Source of the DNA: Sphingobacterium bovistauri
GTDB taxonomy: Bacteria > Bacteroidota > Bacteroidia > Sphingobacteriales > Sphingobacteriaceae
Assembly (NCBI RefSeq): GCF_020295405.1
Contig: NZ_JADEYP010000002.1
Span: forward strand, 185,432 to 249,431
Direction: 5' to 3'
Length of the DNA: 64,000 nt
Each line of letters begins with the position of its first letter. Positions within the stretch are counted from its first letter, which is position 1. Shown here piece by piece: positions 17,064-25,983 of this stretch. Made by a program: the position numbers and the translations under genes. The notes beneath the pieces were generated by a model. It searched no databases. It was not told the origin of the DNA and was given only the letters and a program-made list of their open reading frames with translations.

Positions 17064-18362
17064 TTAAGGCATTTTGATACCTCTAAATTTTGAGGCGTCG
17101 ACTTTTTCTAGTTTAGTGCCATATTTAGCATTGATGGCGTCAATTACTAAATTTGACATTATAGCATTGCCTATAGGTGTTAGGTGTATACCATCTAATG
17201 AAAATACATTTCCAGTAATATAGGCTGAACTAATACCGAAACCATTATATAACATCCCATTTTTTATTCTTGTTAGGTATGCGTTTGCATCGGCCAAAGC
17301 AAGGTTTTTATCAGTTGCAATTTGTTTTATTATCGCATTTAATTTTTCGATATGTACTTTTATATTTGCAGCTTCTTCAGCATCTAGTACGTATTTGTCT
17401 TCAATTGGGTTAGCCGTATGGAATCCATAAGGTGCCTGTAGAGCATTCGGTTTTCCTAATAATGAAGGCGCAAGTGATGAAAAAGGCAATATGAATAAAT
17501 CATTGTCAGTTGCCACACGTGGTCCTGATTTGGTTGCTATAACTAATGCTGGGATTTGTTGCCCTGCTATAGCTGAAGCTGCATCCAATAATGCTTTACG
17601 TGTTACAGTAGTGAAATATGGAATCGTCGTGACGTCAGGAATAGTAGCTACTACTCCTTTTTGACCATTAGCTGTAAGTTTTCCAATGAATTGTGTATAG
17701 ACAGCTTTAAATGTTTGTTCATTTGTCAATACAGTAGTTCCAGCAGGATTATCGTTTACTGCACCATTTGTGGCATAGCCTAAAACATCGTTGTTGCCTA
17801 ACCAAAAAGAGAAGAATGTATGACTTCTGTTTTCAACAAAATCTTGGTAACTTTTTTTCCCGACCTCAGCATCAGGCAAAAGTCTAGAGAAGTACATGTT
17901 TCCTGCACTAACGAGAGCTACTCCGGAATGATCTAAACGCATTCCTGGGACCCCTAAATTATTTATCTCTCCACCGCTGTATTTTGCTAATACTCCAGCT
18001 CCTGTATAAGCTAGTTTGTCTGTAACTGATTCTGTTACAGGTCGCCCGTTCTCTAATGATTTTAGTCGTAAATAACCTGAGCCGTTAGATTGTGCTTCAG
18101 AAAAAAATGGTGTTTCAAAGGATCCTCCACCATATGATTTCATTTGTTCAGCAAGTAAACCTGGAAATGCAACTTGCTGTCCTTCAAGGTACAATCCGCC
18201 ATCCGCAAAACCTGCCGTAAGCGAGTTCCCAACAGCTATATATTTTGAAAAATTTACATTTTGTGGATTGCTCGTTTCGTATTCTTTCACAATTTCTGGT
18301 TTGCAAGATGCCATTAATGCAATTGCTGCCAACCCTACGTATAGTTTTATATTGTTTTTCAT
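17064..18362 (-). CDS. SGNH/GDSL-type hydrolase lipoprotein
   Basis: A 432-residue lipoprotein: signal peptide ending in the lipobox LMASC (Cys20). The SGNH blocks are visible: nucleophile Ser47 in AVGNSLTAGF, the Asn block as LGNNDVLGYA, and the C-terminal DGIHLTPIGNAI carrying the catalytic Asp and His. These enzymes are esterases, lipases or acyl hydrolases; the substrate cannot be read from sequence. The gene lies six bases from the stop of a FadL-type porin gene on the same strand, suggesting joint handling of hydrophobic or esterified compounds at the outer membrane. Confidence 0.88.
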   Translation of the reverse strand: MKNNIKLYVGLAAIALMASCKPEIVKEYETSNPQNVNFSKYIAVGNSLTAGFADGGLYLEGQQVAFPGLLAEQMKSYGGGSFETPFFSEAQSNGSGYLRLKSLENGRPVTESVTDKLAYTGAGVLAKYSGGEINNLGVPGMRLDHSGVALVSAGNMYFSRLLPDAEVGKKSYQDFVENRSHTFFSFWLGNNDVLGYATNGAVNDNPAGTTVLTNEQTFKAVYTQFIGKLTANGQKGVVATIPDVTTIPYFTTVTRKALLDAASAIAGQQIPALVIATKSGPRVATDNDLFILPFSSLAPSLLGKPNALQAPYGFHTANPIEDKYVLDAEEAANIKVHIEKLNAIIKQIATDKNLALADANAYLTRIKNGMLYNGFGISSAYITGNVFSLDGIHLTPIGNAIMSNLVIDAINAKYGTKLEKVDASKFRGIKMP

Positions 18363-18367
18363 GATGA

Positions 18368-19588
18368 TTACCATTTATAGGTTAAAGAAATACCTGGTGC
18401 GTGAATATTAGTCTTGTAAGTACCGCTCATTCCTGTTGCTATGTTTGTCGTTGTGCGTTCTATAATTCTTTGTAAAGTATATGCACCTGAGAAATCAAAT
18501 TTATCTGATATATTATATGTGAATCCAATAGAGCCCATTACACGATTATTGTCAGGGGTCTCTGCATATACATATTTTGAGCGTACTGGTGTGTATACAT
18601 ATCCTGTTCCAAAGCGTAGGTCTAATTTTTCATTAGCATGAATATTTAAGCCGACCTTAGCAGATAGTGCATTTTCATAATCTTTGATTTGTTCAGTATC
18701 AGATAATACGGGTGTGTTTTGTTCGTAATCAAAAACCAGTTTTTCGTAAATACTATATCCTATAAATGTTGCATCAGCGGCTAAGTCTACTTTATCTCCT
18801 AATGGGAATGCGATTCCTAGATTAAATGAAGATGGTAGAGGCAATTCTGCAGAAAATTTGGTGTTAGGAAATGACGTTGACAGCGCTGTCGGTACTGTGA
18901 AGACTGCATCACCATCCTCTAATTTCGTACGGACATGTGAGCGATAACTCAATGAAATAGCAAAATCATCCTCTAGATTGTAGTGTATACCTACATTATA
19001 TCCCATACCTGTACCGATTCCATTTAATTCAGCGCGTCCAGGATTTCCATTTTGATCAAATACGGGGATTGATCTTGATAAATCGACTGATCCTATATTA
19101 TAAACGAAGCCCCCACCAATACCAAAGTTTTCTGTTATTTTAAAACTTAACGTTGGTTGGATGTATATAGCCCTCATGGATAGGTGGTTAAGCTCAAAAC
19201 GGCCAGGCCATTCTGTACCCCAATTTACGCCACCACCAAATGGTGTATACACCCCAATACCAGCCTTCCACCATGAATTTTTAGGCCCGAATGAGGCAAA
19301 AACTGAAAATGGAGGTGAAATTTGAAATTCCGTGTCATGTTGAACGTTACTGTTTACTTCTTTGAAAGCAGAACGATACATCACCGCAGACGCACCAATA
19401 GAAATACTGTTTTCAGTAGCTTTTGCTAAGGCACCTGGGCTATAAAATATACTAGTCTCATCAACAAACAATGCTGAACCTGCACCAGACATACCTAGTG
19501 CTCTAATGCCTTGGGTGTTCACTTGTGAACCCTGAGCAAAAGTTAGTGTTGGACTTGCCAGCAAGAGGGCGAAAAGTATTTTTTTCAT
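18368..19588 (-). CDS. OmpP1/FadL family outer-membrane transporter
   Basis: A 406-residue outer-membrane barrel with signal peptide 1-18 (cleavage after TFA). The N-terminal plug pattern STQ/ALGMSGAGSALFVDETSIFYSPGALA is that of FadL proteins, and repeated beta-hairpins (for example NPGRAELNGIGTGMGYNVGIHYNLEDDFAISLSYRSH, split across two strands) end with a hydrophobic last strand GISLTYKW. FadL relatives pass long-chain fatty acids or aromatic hydrocarbons. It forms a two-gene unit with the SGNH lipoprotein and is transcribed divergently from tpx. Confidence 0.87.
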   Translation of the reverse strand: MKKILFALLLASPTLTFAQGSQVNTQGIRALGMSGAGSALFVDETSIFYSPGALAKATENSISIGASAVMYRSAFKEVNSNVQHDTEFQISPPFSVFASFGPKNSWWKAGIGVYTPFGGGVNWGTEWPGRFELNHLSMRAIYIQPTLSFKITENFGIGGGFVYNIGSVDLSRSIPVFDQNGNPGRAELNGIGTGMGYNVGIHYNLEDDFAISLSYRSHVRTKLEDGDAVFTVPTALSTSFPNTKFSAELPLPSSFNLGIAFPLGDKVDLAADATFIGYSIYEKLVFDYEQNTPVLSDTEQIKDYENALSAKVGLNIHANEKLDLRFGTGYVYTPVRSKYVYAETPDNNRVMGSIGFTYNISDKFDFSGAYTLQRIIERTTTNIATGMSGTYKTNIHAPGISLTYKW

Positions 19589-19715
19589 ATTTTATGGAGT
19601 TGGGAAGTTTAAAATAATATGCTAACATAGTATTTATTTTGCAAATAAAATAATATTTTGTCTTTTTTTGATTGATATAAATTGTTAACTTGACAATCAA
19701 AATATATAGAACATC

Positions 19716-20213
19716 ATGAGTCAAGTTACTTTTAAGGGTACGCCCGTAAATACTAATGGAGCATTGCCACAGGTTGGCGATCAAGCTCCAGAATTTTCAT
19801 TAACGGCTTCAGATTTGTCGCAAAAGTCAACAAAAGATTTTGAAGGAAAAAGAATTATCCTAAATATTTTTCCTAGTATTGATACGGGTACTTGTGCTGC
19901 CTCGGTAAGAGCATTTAATCAGATTGCATCATCTTTAGATAATACGGTAGTTTTGTGTATCTCTAAAGATTTACCTTTTGCACAAGGACGATTCTGTGCA
20001 GGAGAAGGACTTCAAAATGTCGTAACACTATCTGAATATAAAAATTCAAACTTTTCTGATACCTATGGTGTGAGATTTTCAGATGGACCATTAGAGGGAC
20101 TATTAAGCAGAGCTGTAGTTGTCATTGACGAAGCAGGTAAAGTAGCTTACAATGAACAAGTAGCTGAAATTGTAGATGAGCCAAATTACGAAGCTGCTTT
20201 AGCTGTATTATAA
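19716..20213 (+). CDS. tpx: Thiol peroxidase (atypical 2-Cys peroxiredoxin)
   Basis: Reduces hydrogen peroxide and alkyl peroxides using thioredoxin. The 165-residue length, the peroxidatic Cys60 in [12 protein letters not shown] and the resolving Cys94 in RFCAGEG match E. coli Tpx (Cys61, Cys95). No signal peptide, although related proteins are sometimes found in the periplasm. It is read divergently from the FadL-type gene across a 127-base gap that is very AT-rich and must hold both promoters; I found no exact -7 box there. Confidence 0.95.
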   Translation: MSQVTFKGTPVNTNGALPQVGDQAPEFSLTASDLSQKSTKDFEGKRIILNIFPSIDTGTCAASVRAFNQIASSLDNTVVLCISKDLPFAQGRFCAGEGLQNVVTLSEYKNSNFSDTYGVRFSDGPLEGLLSRAVVVIDEAGKVAYNEQVAEIVDEPNYEAALAVL

Positions 20214-20221
20214 AATTTTAC

Positions 20222-20258
20222 TTTGGCTAAGGATTGTTTTAATACTTCCTTAGCCAAA
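20222..20258 (+). terminator. Hairpin after tpx
   Basis: Twelve-base arms (TTTGGCTAAGGA and its complement) around a 13-base loop, starting nine bases past the tpx stop. There is no T run after it, so it may act as a processing or stability hairpin rather than a strong terminator. Confidence 0.55.
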
Positions 20259-20296
20259 TGATATATAATATTGATTTTATTGAATAATATTGCATT

Positions 20297-21175
20297 ATGG
20301 AACAAAATCAATATTCGGAATCCATCCTAATTTATGCACCCTTTTCCTTTGCGGGCATTTTTACACCAAATAATTTACTTAAAAAGGGTTTTTCAGTGCA
20401 GCTACTTACCCATAGAGGTGAAGTTAACGCAGGGTTTTTACCTTATTTTAATGGGGCTGATACTCAATTGAGAGTTTTCGAAATTGATGAGTGTTGTACG
20501 GATGATATTTTTAAAAGTGAAGATTTATTTAATGTTCAAAAAATACTTTTGCTTAAAGGCATCCAATCTAAAGATTGGATTTTTAACACCAGTTTTGATG
20601 AGGGTTCTCTATTAAGAATCATAGCTTGTGAAAATAAATTTTTGCAATATGCAGAAGTAAACGCTATACCTGTAATTAATTCTACTGCTTTTTACTGTTC
20701 TTCGGTCAATTTTGAAGAAATAATCATTCATATTCTTTCTTTTTTTAAGGAGGATACACGAAGGTTAATGGTTAATAGTTTAGACTTAATTATTCACTTA
20801 CCTGATTATTTTAATGCTGATAAATTATTCATTGGTGATCAACATCATATTGTTATTGATCAAAATAGTATGACAAGTGTACGCGAACTAATCAGATGTA
20901 CTTTTGAGCCTATGGGGCTTGAAATCCAATTTAGTGGAAAGGGTGTACATGAACGAGGGGTAATTGTTGATTTTGATGATGATACTTTAGCACAGTTTGG
21001 ACTTCATTCTTCAAAAATAAGATTAGGTAATACTGTTGTTAAAATGAACGATTTTGCGAATAGCTCCATTGAAACCTATCTAAATTTGCAGGCTAAAGAT
21101 CATGATGACTCTGTTTCAAAGGATTATATTGTTGATTATATCAAAAATAAAATTTTAAATAAATCAGTCATTTAA
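20297..21175 (+). CDS. Unknown protein, degenerate GDP-mannose 4,6-dehydratase-like
   Basis: A 292-residue soluble protein. Residues 193-224 (SVRELIRCTFEPMGLEIQF, then SGKGVHERGV) closely follow the C-terminal substrate-binding block of GDP-mannose 4,6-dehydratases (the SVREF...GIEIEWKGKGV..KG pattern), and the preceding GDQHHIVID resembles their D-Y-V-I-A-T-G run. The N-terminus keeps the strand-turn-helix of an NAD-binding fold but has lost the GxxGxxG glycines (IYAPFSFAGIF), and no YxxxK catalytic pair is seen. It is also shorter than real GMDs (about 350-370). Likely a non-catalytic relative; function unknown. It stands alone between tpx and a coiled-coil gene. Confidence 0.5.
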   Translation: MEQNQYSESILIYAPFSFAGIFTPNNLLKKGFSVQLLTHRGEVNAGFLPYFNGADTQLRVFEIDECCTDDIFKSEDLFNVQKILLLKGIQSKDWIFNTSFDEGSLLRIIACENKFLQYAEVNAIPVINSTAFYCSSVNFEEIIIHILSFFKEDTRRLMVNSLDLIIHLPDYFNADKLFIGDQHHIVIDQNSMTSVRELIRCTFEPMGLEIQFSGKGVHERGVIVDFDDDTLAQFGLHSSKIRLGNTVVKMNDFANSSIETYLNLQAKDHDDSVSKDYIVDYIKNKILNKSVI

Positions 21176-21329
21176 TTACGAATCATTCATATTGTCAAGG
21201 CATGAATGCTTACATAATAAATTTTATTATCATTATACTGATATGTTGATAATTTGGAATAGTTTTTGCTATTTCTCTATCATCTACTGAAAACAAAGTT
21301 TTAATACAAAGAATAATAATGTGTTATTT

Positions 21330-21337
21330 TAAATTTG
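21330..21337 (+). promoter_or_regulatory. Putative -7 box for the coiled-coil membrane protein
   Basis: TAAATTTG is an exact TAnnTTTG match ending ten bases before the ATG at 21348. The 172-base gap upstream (21176-21347) shows no other feature. Confidence 0.4.
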
Positions 21338-21347
21338 GGGTTGGAAA

Positions 21348-22289
21348 ATGGAAGAAAGAGTAGCGAACATATCAACTAAGGAAACTCGTTTAGACCCCCA
21401 GATAAATAAGGATAAATCTAAGATTTACTTTTTTATTGTGGCTATAGTCGCTTTGTTGGCTACGAATGTTTATTTCTACGTGAAGTACAAATCTTCAGGA
21501 GAGAAACTTTATACGTTGACTCTTCAGAAAGAAAAATTACAAATTGAGATAGACAGGATCGAGGCAGAGCTTGATAATATTGATCGTCAAAATATCCAAG
21601 GATTGCCCCAGGGCGTTTTATACCAGCAAAAGCAGGCTAGAGAAATTATAGCAAATTTGCGAGCAGCCTTAGAAGATAACACGATTACGGATAGCCAAAT
21701 TCAATTAGCAAATTCTCAGTTGGAATCTCTTAAAGGTAATGTTTCAAATTTATTGACTGAAGTCAATGATTTGAAGTTTCAGAATGAATTACTTAAAAGA
21801 GAGAATAGCGAATTGCAGGGGACAGTCAAGGAAACTTCTAATAAAGTTCAAAAATTGGCCAATGACAATTCTGCACTGAACCAAAAAGTAATAATAGCTT
21901 CATCGCTAAAAGTGTCAAATATTTTTATCAATGGCGTTGAACAAAAGAAAAATGGTTCACTCGAGATTGAAACAAGGGCAAAGCGCGCTGACAAGTTGCA
22001 AATTAAGTTCAGTATAGTGGATAATCCTTTGGCAAGGAAAGGGAAAAAAGTAGTTTATGCACGCATTATAGACCCACAAGGTAATCTTATCGCTGCATCT
22101 AATGATGTGTTTTATGTACATGGCGATAAGTCTCAGTATACATTTAAAGAGTCTATTAATTTCACTAATAATGGAGAGGAATATCAGTTACTTTGGAATG
22201 ATACGAATAAACTGAGAAAGGGAGCTTATACTGTTCTTCTGTATACAGATAATGCAATAATGGGTAGAGGTAGCGTAGTTTTAAAATAG
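21348..22289 (+). CDS. Single-pass membrane protein with long periplasmic coiled coil
   Basis: A 313-residue protein: short cytoplasmic N-terminus, one membrane helix at about 27-46, then a long heptad-rich coiled coil from about 51 to 185 (KEKLQIEIDRIEAELDNID, LLKRENSELQGTV), and a C-terminal beta-rich domain (about 195-313; IETRAKRADKLQIKFSIVDN, KGAYTVLLYTDNAIMGRGSVVLK). Similar proteins are common and uncharacterised in Bacteroidota. The layout suggests an envelope spacer or scaffold. Single-gene unit between its own promoter candidate and a strong terminator. Confidence 0.72.
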   Translation: MEERVANISTKETRLDPQINKDKSKIYFFIVAIVALLATNVYFYVKYKSSGEKLYTLTLQKEKLQIEIDRIEAELDNIDRQNIQGLPQGVLYQQKQAREIIANLRAALEDNTITDSQIQLANSQLESLKGNVSNLLTEVNDLKFQNELLKRENSELQGTVKETSNKVQKLANDNSALNQKVIIASSLKVSNIFINGVEQKKNGSLEIETRAKRADKLQIKFSIVDNPLARKGKKVVYARIIDPQGNLIAASNDVFYVHGDKSQYTFKESINFTNNGEEYQLLWNDTNKLRKGAYTVLLYTDNAIMGRGSVVLK

Positions 22290-22316
22290 ACATATCATTT
22301 TATTTTAATAATGTAG

Positions 22317-22354
22317 AAAGGATTGTTTAGTATATACTAAACAATCCTTTTTTT
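22317..22354 (+). terminator. Strong terminator after the coiled-coil gene
   Basis: A perfect 34-base palindrome (17-base arms beginning AAAGGATTGTTTAGTAT) followed by a run of T. Bases 22355-22452 between this and the next hairpin hold nothing I recognise. Confidence 0.88.
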
Positions 22355-22452
22355 GTTAAGTGCATAAGCTTAATAAATCTAAGTCCTAGAAACTATTCAA
22401 TTCTTATTAAAGCATATATTGGGGGGTAGATAGCGGTATATATTGTTAAATA

Positions 22453-22488
22453 CAAAGGGCTATTATGATGTTTCATAATAGCCCTTTG
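22453..22488 (-). terminator. Terminator after the TerC gene
   Basis: Sixteen-base perfect arms (CAAAGGGCTATTATGA and its complement) with a TGTT loop, 22 bases past the TerC stop on the minus strand. The T run after it is short. Confidence 0.75.
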
Positions 22489-22510
22489 CTGTATGTTATC
22501 TATTATATTA

Positions 22511-23560
22511 TTAAGCGGAGTAATCTTTCTTTTTCGGAAACATCAATGATGCTACGACACTTATAGCTAGGATAGAAATAATGATAATTAATGAATGTGA
22601 AGTGGTAAAGCCCCATTCTTTAAGGTAGCTATGTAGAAGCATTTTTGCTCCGATGAATACCAAAAGAAAGGCTAATCCAACTTTCAAATAATGGAACTTA
22701 TCGATAATATTAACTAATAAAAAGAACATCGAACGAAGTCCTAATACAGCAAATATATTGGAGAAGAAAACAATATAAGGATCTTTAGTAACAGAGAATA
22801 TAGCAGGTATTGAATCTACGGCAAAAATTAAATCTGTAAACTCAATCACTAATAAAATTAAAAATAAAGGTGTTACGTATTTTACACCATCCTCAACTAC
22901 GAAAAATTTCCCGCTATCAAGTTTGTGTGTGACTTTGAAATATTTCGAAGCAAACTTCACAACAGGGTGATTTTGTGGATCGACTTCTTCTTCTTGATTA
23001 CGATTAATGTACATCATAAATCCTGTGTATATCAAGAATGCTCCAAATACATATAAAATCCAGCCAAATTTAGCGATTAATGCAGCGCCAATAAAGATGA
23101 AAATACAACGCATTACTATAGCTCCTATAATCCCCCATACTAATACTTTATGATAAAATTTTTCTGGAATACCAAAAGAAGTAAATAGTAATACCATAAC
23201 AAAAATGTTGTCTACTGATAATGCGTATTCAACAACATAACCTGTTAAATATTCTAGAGTAAGAGCTTTGTTATAGGCTTGTAAACTAGAAGCCAGGTCG
23301 TCTGTTACTTTCACATCATGTATATGCTTTGCAACGACTTCTTTGAGACGTGCTAAGTCGTGTACATTATGCAACTCATTTCCCCAAAAATATAAGATTG
23401 CTCCAAAGCCTAAAGCAAAGGACACCCATATTATAGACATGATTGCTGCGGTTTTCAAAGAAACCGGTTTGTCATTTTTGCCAAACAATCCTAAATCGAT
23501 AGCAAGCATGAGGATTATAAAAATTATAAATCCTCCAAAAAACATTAATTCGTTACTCAT
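22511..23560 (-). CDS. TerC/Alx family membrane protein
   Basis: A 349-residue inner-membrane protein with about nine hydrophobic helices. Two acidic repeats typical of TerC are present: EYALSVDNIFVM around Asp117 and VIEFTDLIFAVDSIPA around residue 238. Family members (E. coli Alx, B. subtilis MeeF/MeeY) export manganese, partly to metallate secreted enzymes; the old tellurite-resistance name comes from plasmid clusters not present here. It lies two bases after the polyprenyl synthase stop, so it is co-transcribed with it. Confidence 0.92.
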   Translation of the reverse strand: MSNELMFFGGFIIFIILMLAIDLGLFGKNDKPVSLKTAAIMSIIWVSFALGFGAILYFWGNELHNVHDLARLKEVVAKHIHDVKVTDDLASSLQAYNKALTLEYLTGYVVEYALSVDNIFVMVLLFTSFGIPEKFYHKVLVWGIIGAIVMRCIFIFIGAALIAKFGWILYVFGAFLIYTGFMMYINRNQEEEVDPQNHPVVKFASKYFKVTHKLDSGKFFVVEDGVKYVTPLFLILLVIEFTDLIFAVDSIPAIFSVTKDPYIVFFSNIFAVLGLRSMFFLLVNIIDKFHYLKVGLAFLLVFIGAKMLLHSYLKEWGFTTSHSLIIIISILAISVVASLMFPKKKDYSA

Positions 23561-23562
23561 TT

Positions 23563-24534
23563 TTATTTATTACGTTCTGTGGTAAATTTTACTAATTCTT
23601 GAAGTCCAGTTTTGTATTCATTATTTGGAAATTCAGATAAAATATCAAATGCTTCTTGCTGATATTGTAACATCTTGTTTGTTGCATACTCTAGTCCACC
23701 ACTATTGCGCACAAACTGAATAACTTCAGCTACTTTTTCTGGATTTTCATTGTGATTTTTCACCAGATTTATGATGCTTCTTTTTTGTGAAGATGAGGTT
23801 TCGTTTAAAGCATAGATTAATGGTAAAGTCATCTTCTTTTCTTTGATGTCATTACCTACAGGTTTTCCGACATCATCTAGGCCGAAATCAAACAAATCGT
23901 CTTTAATCTGAAACGCTAAACCAACTTTCTCACCAAAAAGTCGCATCTTTTCAACTGTTTGTTCATCAGCTCCGACAGAGGAAGCTCCACATGAGCAACA
24001 AGATGCAATCAAAGATGCCGTTTTTTTACGAATGATCTCGTAATATATATCCTCCTTGATGTCCAATTTACGTGCTTTTTCGATCTGAAGCAATTCTCCC
24101 TCGCTCATTTGTTCTACTGCATGGGAAACAATCTTTAGCAACCTATGTTCTTCATTATTGACAGAAAGCAATAATCCTTTGGCTAACAAGAAGTCTCCGA
24201 CAAGTACAGCTACCTTGTTTTTCCATAGTGCATTGACAGAAAATAATCCTCTTCGCTCATTGGCATTATCTACTACATCATCATGAACTAATGAAGCTGT
24301 GTGTAATAATTCTACTAATGATGCACCTCGATAAGTAGATTCGTTTATTTCACCGCATAAACCTGCTGCAAAAAATACAAACATAGGACGCATTTGCTTC
24401 CCTTTCTGCTTGTATAAATATTGTGTTATGATGTCCAATAGTGGAACAGAGCTTTGCATCGACTGCTTAAACTTTCTTTCGAAAGAGGCTATTTCTGTGG
24501 CTATGGGCTTTTGTATTTCTTTTAAGTTTCGCAT
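23563..24534 (-). CDS. Long-chain polyprenyl diphosphate synthase
   Basis: Builds all-trans polyprenyl diphosphate, probably the side chain of menaquinone, from FPP and IPP. The first Asp-rich motif DDVVD is at 85-89 and the second DDLFD at 212-216; GKQMRP near 45-50 binds IPP. The 323-residue length fits the IspB/heptaprenyl family; chain length cannot be told from sequence. I start at the ATG at 24534 (MRNLKEIQKP). Upstream by 57 bases ends the DUF3109 gene on the same strand; TerC follows directly. Confidence 0.93.
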   Translation of the reverse strand: MRNLKEIQKPIATEIASFERKFKQSMQSSVPLLDIITQYLYKQKGKQMRPMFVFFAAGLCGEINESTYRGASLVELLHTASLVHDDVVDNANERRGLFSVNALWKNKVAVLVGDFLLAKGLLLSVNNEEHRLLKIVSHAVEQMSEGELLQIEKARKLDIKEDIYYEIIRKKTASLIASCCSCGASSVGADEQTVEKMRLFGEKVGLAFQIKDDLFDFGLDDVGKPVGNDIKEKKMTLPLIYALNETSSSQKRSIINLVKNHNENPEKVAEVIQFVRNSGGLEYATNKMLQYQQEAFDILSEFPNNEYKTGLQELVKFTTERNK

Positions 24535-24581
24535 GAAAATGGTACGTACCAATAATCTTGAATTAAAGTTAACTAATATAA

Positions 24582-24589
24582 CAAAAATA
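24582..24589 (-). promoter_or_regulatory. Putative -7 box for the polyprenyl synthase-TerC unit
   Basis: Minus-strand TATTTTTG, an exact TAnnTTTG match, about 47 bases before the polyprenyl synthase ATG and just after the DUF3109 stop. It may start a separate transcript inside the same-strand block. Confidence 0.4.
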
Positions 24590-24591
24590 CC

Positions 24592-25155
24592 TTAGATGGA
24601 TTCTATCGATTTTTCTAATTCTTCGTACCAATCTGCTCCATATTCACGAATAAGAGGGTCTTTAAGAAATTTGTATACAGGAACTTTTAATTCTTTGCCA
24701 AATGTACAAGCATCATGACAGATATGCCATCTGTCGTAGTGTAATACATCAAATTCGGGATATTGTGTTGTGCGAATAGGGTATAAATGACAAGAAATTG
24801 GTTTTTTCCAGTTCACATCTCCTAGCTCGTAGGCTTTCTCTATAGCACATTTAGTAATTCCATTTTCCCAAGTCACATAGGCACACTCTTTATTCCCATC
24901 CACACAGGTAGTAGTCAAATCTCCATCTGCATCAATTACACTGGTTCCATATTTTTCTATTGCCTCAATTCCTTTTTCGGTCATCAAATGCTTTACTTTT
25001 GGATAAATTTCCTCTAATATAGCTTTCTCAGACTGGCGTAAAGGTGCTCCAGAATCCCCCTCTATACAACATATACCTTTGCATTTCGATATATTACACA
25101 CGAAATCGTTGCTTATTATATCTTCATGTACTAGGACGTTACCAACCTCAATCAT
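24592..25155 (-). CDS. DUF3109 family cysteine-rich protein
   Basis: A 187-residue cytosolic protein with many conserved cysteines: C20, C25, C29 and C30 in DFVCNISKCKGICC, then more in TTTCVDGNKECAYV, ISCHLYPIR and WHICHDACTFG. The pattern is like the CxxxCxxxCC iron-sulfur or zinc sites of YkgJ-type proteins, so metal or cluster binding is likely, but no reaction is known. The RCHLYPIR-type block (here SCHLYPIRT) is the family hallmark. It begins six bases from the DUF3108 gene stop on the same strand. Confidence 0.88.
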   Translation of the reverse strand: MIEVGNVLVHEDIISNDFVCNISKCKGICCIEGDSGAPLRQSEKAILEEIYPKVKHLMTEKGIEAIEKYGTSVIDADGDLTTTCVDGNKECAYVTWENGITKCAIEKAYELGDVNWKKPISCHLYPIRTTQYPEFDVLHYDRWHICHDACTFGKELKVPVYKFLKDPLIREYGADWYEELEKSIESI

Positions 25156-25161
25156 TATTTA

Positions 25162-25953
25162 TTATTTTGAATAGCTTACTTTTTTATTTAAATCGTATTT
25201 AAGCCCCTGAGCTTTAGTTAACTCCATAGTTACCGAGCCAATTAAAATTTCAACATGTGCTCGTACAGGAATACGATTCCCATCATTTGTGACCCAAAGA
25301 TATAATTTACTATCCTTTTTAAAAATTCGTCCAGGTTTAATCTCTGGATTTAGTTTTATACATTCTACAGTTCCAAGGCTAGTTTTTATCTTTTCAGTAC
25401 CTACATAGGTTACTTTTAACTCTGCTACTTCGTCATTTAAGAAATAAGGAATTTTGAATGAATCACCAGATTTTAATGAAGATAAATCTAAATTTCTAGC
25501 AAAGTAATACGCAGATACTAAATCGAATAGCTGTGAGCTCGGGCTTTTAAATGTGCCTTTTGCACCCTTCACAGTATGATTTCGCTGATCGAATGTCGCA
25601 TACTCTTTACGTGTATAACTATTTTCGTGAATATCTTCAGTATATAGGTATGGCTGATATGTATTTCCATCGATATAGGAGTCGTATTTATTTTTGACCG
25701 TATAAAAAATAGAAAACCCAGATGAAGTCTGTCCAAACGCACTCAAATGGTAGACATTCTTATTACTAAATTGTAGTTTTGATTTATTAACAGATAGCAC
25801 ACCATTTGCGGCCGACAGAAAACCATACTTCAATTTGTACGATAATTTTTCACCTTCTTTAAAAGTAGACTCTTTTAGATAAGGTAAAGATTGGCTATAT
25901 CCAAAATTTAAACCAATGAAGAGAACTAATAATGCTACGTAAAATTTTTTCAT
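25162..25953 (-). CDS. DUF3108 domain exported protein
   Basis: A 263-residue protein with a signal peptide (1-20, cleavage near GYS) and a beta-rich domain of the DUF3108 family (FKEGEKLSYKLKYGFLSAANGVLSV at the start of the mature part; SLGTVECIKLNPEIKPGRIFKKDSKLYLWVTNDGNRIPVRAHVEI, which spans most of the second half). Expected in the periplasm or on the inner face of the outer membrane. Function unknown. It sits between the DUF2480 and DUF3109 genes, with gaps of 30 and 6 bases. Confidence 0.85.
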   Translation of the reverse strand: MKKFYVALLVLFIGLNFGYSQSLPYLKESTFKEGEKLSYKLKYGFLSAANGVLSVNKSKLQFSNKNVYHLSAFGQTSSGFSIFYTVKNKYDSYIDGNTYQPYLYTEDIHENSYTRKEYATFDQRNHTVKGAKGTFKSPSSQLFDLVSAYYFARNLDLSSLKSGDSFKIPYFLNDEVAELKVTYVGTEKIKTSLGTVECIKLNPEIKPGRIFKKDSKLYLWVTNDGNRIPVRAHVEILIGSVTMELTKAQGLKYDLNKKVSYSK

Positions 25954-25983
25954 ATAATTAGGACGAATTGCTAGTCAAATAGT

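Noticed and set aside
19503..19784. Minus-strand open frame overlapping the FadL-type gene start and tpx
   Set aside because: It runs through both conserved genes and the divergent promoter region and has no recognisable domain.
22511..23560. Tellurite resistance cluster
   Set aside because: TerC stands alone with lipid and unknown genes; no terZABDE genes are present, so a metal-ion exporter role is more likely.
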